The notes below the pieces were generated by a model. The model saw only the letters and a program-made list of their open reading frames with translations, searched no databases and was not told the DNA's origin. 6,228 nucleotides of DNA from Glaesserella sp041814905. Its GTDB lineage: Bacteria > Pseudomonadota > Gammaproteobacteria > Enterobacterales > Pasteurellaceae. Of the stretch, positions 5,383 to 6,228 are shown piece by piece (position 1 is the first letter of the stretch; each line of letters begins with the position of its first letter). The DNA lies in NCBI RefSeq assembly GCF_041814905.1, contig NZ_JBGXYA010000038.1:1-6228 (forward strand), given 5' to 3'. A program made the translations under genes and the position numbers.

Positions 5383-6183
5383 TTAGTCTAATCTGTTGTC
5401 AAGGTCATTGTTCGTTGCTTGCACTTGCACCACTTGTTTACTTTGATTGTATTTCGGGTGAAGTTGAATATAAATAACAGCGGTAATCGTACCTAAAATA
5501 CCTAATGCAACCAAGTTGAAATCGGTAAACGCCGCAATCACGAAACCGGCATAGAAGAACGGCATTAAGTGACCTGCACGCATCATATTGATGACCATCG
5601 CATAACCGACTACCGCAATAAAGCCACCGGCAATTTTAAGACCTGTCGTGACGACCGGCGGAATTGCCGCTAACATAGATTGAACCGTGTCCGTACCTGC
5701 CGTCATCGCCACGATTAACGCCGGAATTGCAATACGCATTGCTTGGAGTAATAACGCCGAACGGTGAATCCAATCCAGTTTGTTCAAATCTCCCGTTTCA
5801 ACCGCATTATCCGCCGCATGTTGGAAACCGACGGTAATCGCACGTACTACGTAAGTTAATACCTGACCTGCCGCTGCAAGCGGAATCGCTAACGCAATCG
5901 CAGTTGGAATATCTTGACCGCCGACGATAACCAAGATGGTAGACACCACCGACGCTAATGCCGCATCCGGTGCCAGTGCTGCACCAATATTCATCCAGCC
6001 TAACGCCAATAGTTCTAATGAACCACCAACGATGATACCGGTTTTCATATCGCCTAAGACGATACCGATTAAGGTACAAGCGATTAACGGACGGTGAGTT
6101 TGCCATTCGTCAAGAATAGATCCCATTCCTGAAATACAGGAGACAAGGAATACTAAGATAATTTGTAAAGCAGAAATTTCCAT
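5383..6183 (-). CDS. manY: Mannose-family PTS membrane subunit IIC
   Basis: Polytopic permease subunit IIC of the mannose PTS; with ManZ it forms the translocation channel, and in E. coli this pair is also used by phage lambda DNA and some bacteriocins. The protein has 266 residues from ATG 6183, equal to E. coli ManY. Family hallmarks are ISGMGSILDEWQTHRPLIAC near the N-terminus, GIVLGDMKTGIIVGGSLELL, ALGWMNIGAALAPDAA, IPLAAAGQVLT, and INMMRAGHLMPFFYAGF, with the hydrophilic NNDLDNRLD tail also seen in E. coli. Multiple hydrophobic helices cover most of the length. A second ATG lies 6 bases upstream (6189), but AAGGA (6195-6191) is only 1 base from it and 7 from 6183, so 6183 is the likely start. 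The site overlaps the stop of the preceding frame, and the stop of manY overlaps the manZ ribosome site. Confidence 0.96.
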   Translation of the reverse strand: MEISALQIILVFLVSCISGMGSILDEWQTHRPLIACTLIGIVLGDMKTGIIVGGSLELLALGWMNIGAALAPDAALASVVSTILVIVGGQDIPTAIALAIPLAAAGQVLTYVVRAITVGFQHAADNAVETGDLNKLDWIHRSALLLQAMRIAIPALIVAMTAGTDTVQSMLAAIPPVVTTGLKIAGGFIAVVGYAMVINMMRAGHLMPFFYAGFVIAAFTDFNLVALGILGTITAVIYIQLHPKYNQSKQVVQVQATNNDLDNRLD

Positions 6184-6193
6184 AATCATTTCC

Positions 6194-6228
6194 TTAAATT
6201 AAGTTATTTTTCTTAAGTAAATCCATCA
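6194..6228 (-). CDS. manX: Probable C-terminus of PTS subunit IIAB (ManX), truncated by window edge
   Basis: On the - strand one frame reads from the window edge through ten codons (ending DLLKKNNLI) to TAA at 6196-6194, immediately before manY. manX precedes manY in most mannose PTS operons, and a DLLKK-type tail is plausible for a IIAB protein. The stop overlaps the manY ribosome site (TAAGGA), the same arrangement as between manY and manZ. Only ten codons are visible, so identity rests on context more than on sequence. Confidence 0.6.
   Translation of the reverse strand, partial: MDLLKKNNLI

Noticed and set aside
5807..6106. Open frame antisense or out of frame within manY
   Set aside because: Arginine- and tyrosine-rich low-quality translation overlapping secure manY coding sequence on the same strand in another frame.

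Overview
The window looks like ordinary chromosome from a member of the Pasteurellaceae. Every recognisable protein resembles its Escherichia coli counterpart along its length. The family is indicated by the DNA-uptake signal core ACAAGCGGT, which I find four times (2135-2143 and 4739-4747 on the + strand, 2172-2180 as its reverse complement, and 4501-4509 on the + strand). That is the 'Apl-type' uptake sequence of the Actinobacillus pleuropneumoniae / Mannheimia haemolytica / Haemophilus ducreyi branch. I found no Hin-type AAGTGCGGT core. I cannot name a species from sequence alone.

Layout. The left third reads rightwards: the 3' part of serA (D-3-phosphoglycerate dehydrogenase; the 5' end lies outside the window), a strong intrinsic terminator, then yjjP-yjjB, a two-gene ThrE-family exporter described in E. 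coli as a succinate exporter. The right two thirds read leftwards, in transcription order: the last codons of a gene that is probably manX (window edge), manY and manZ (membrane subunits of the mannose-family PTS), a terminator-like hairpin, yobD (UPF0266/DUF986 membrane protein), manA (mannose-6-phosphate isomerase), and a short secreted protein of unknown function. The two blocks converge on a long perfect inverted repeat (2135-2180) built from two opposed uptake sequences.

How the genes work together. ManX (cytoplasmic) with ManY and ManZ (membrane) would import mannose-type sugars as 6-phosphates. ManA would convert mannose-6-phosphate to fructose-6-phosphate for glycolysis. YobD accompanies this PTS in enterobacteria too, and here it overlaps manA by 4 bp (ATGA), so uptake and first metabolic step are closely linked. 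SerA draws 3-phosphoglycerate from glycolysis into serine synthesis. YjjPB may export succinate, a typical fermentation end product in this family.

I see no CRISPR array, RNA gene, insertion sequence, prophage or obvious horizontally acquired block, and no gene-free stretch over 300 bases. The longest gap is about 100 bases. No undescribed multi-gene system is evident. The points worth a second look are regulatory and architectural: uptake sequences used as hairpins, a possible promoter inside the manZ-yobD hairpin, duplicated start codons on manY and manZ, and the uncharacterised exported protein after manA.
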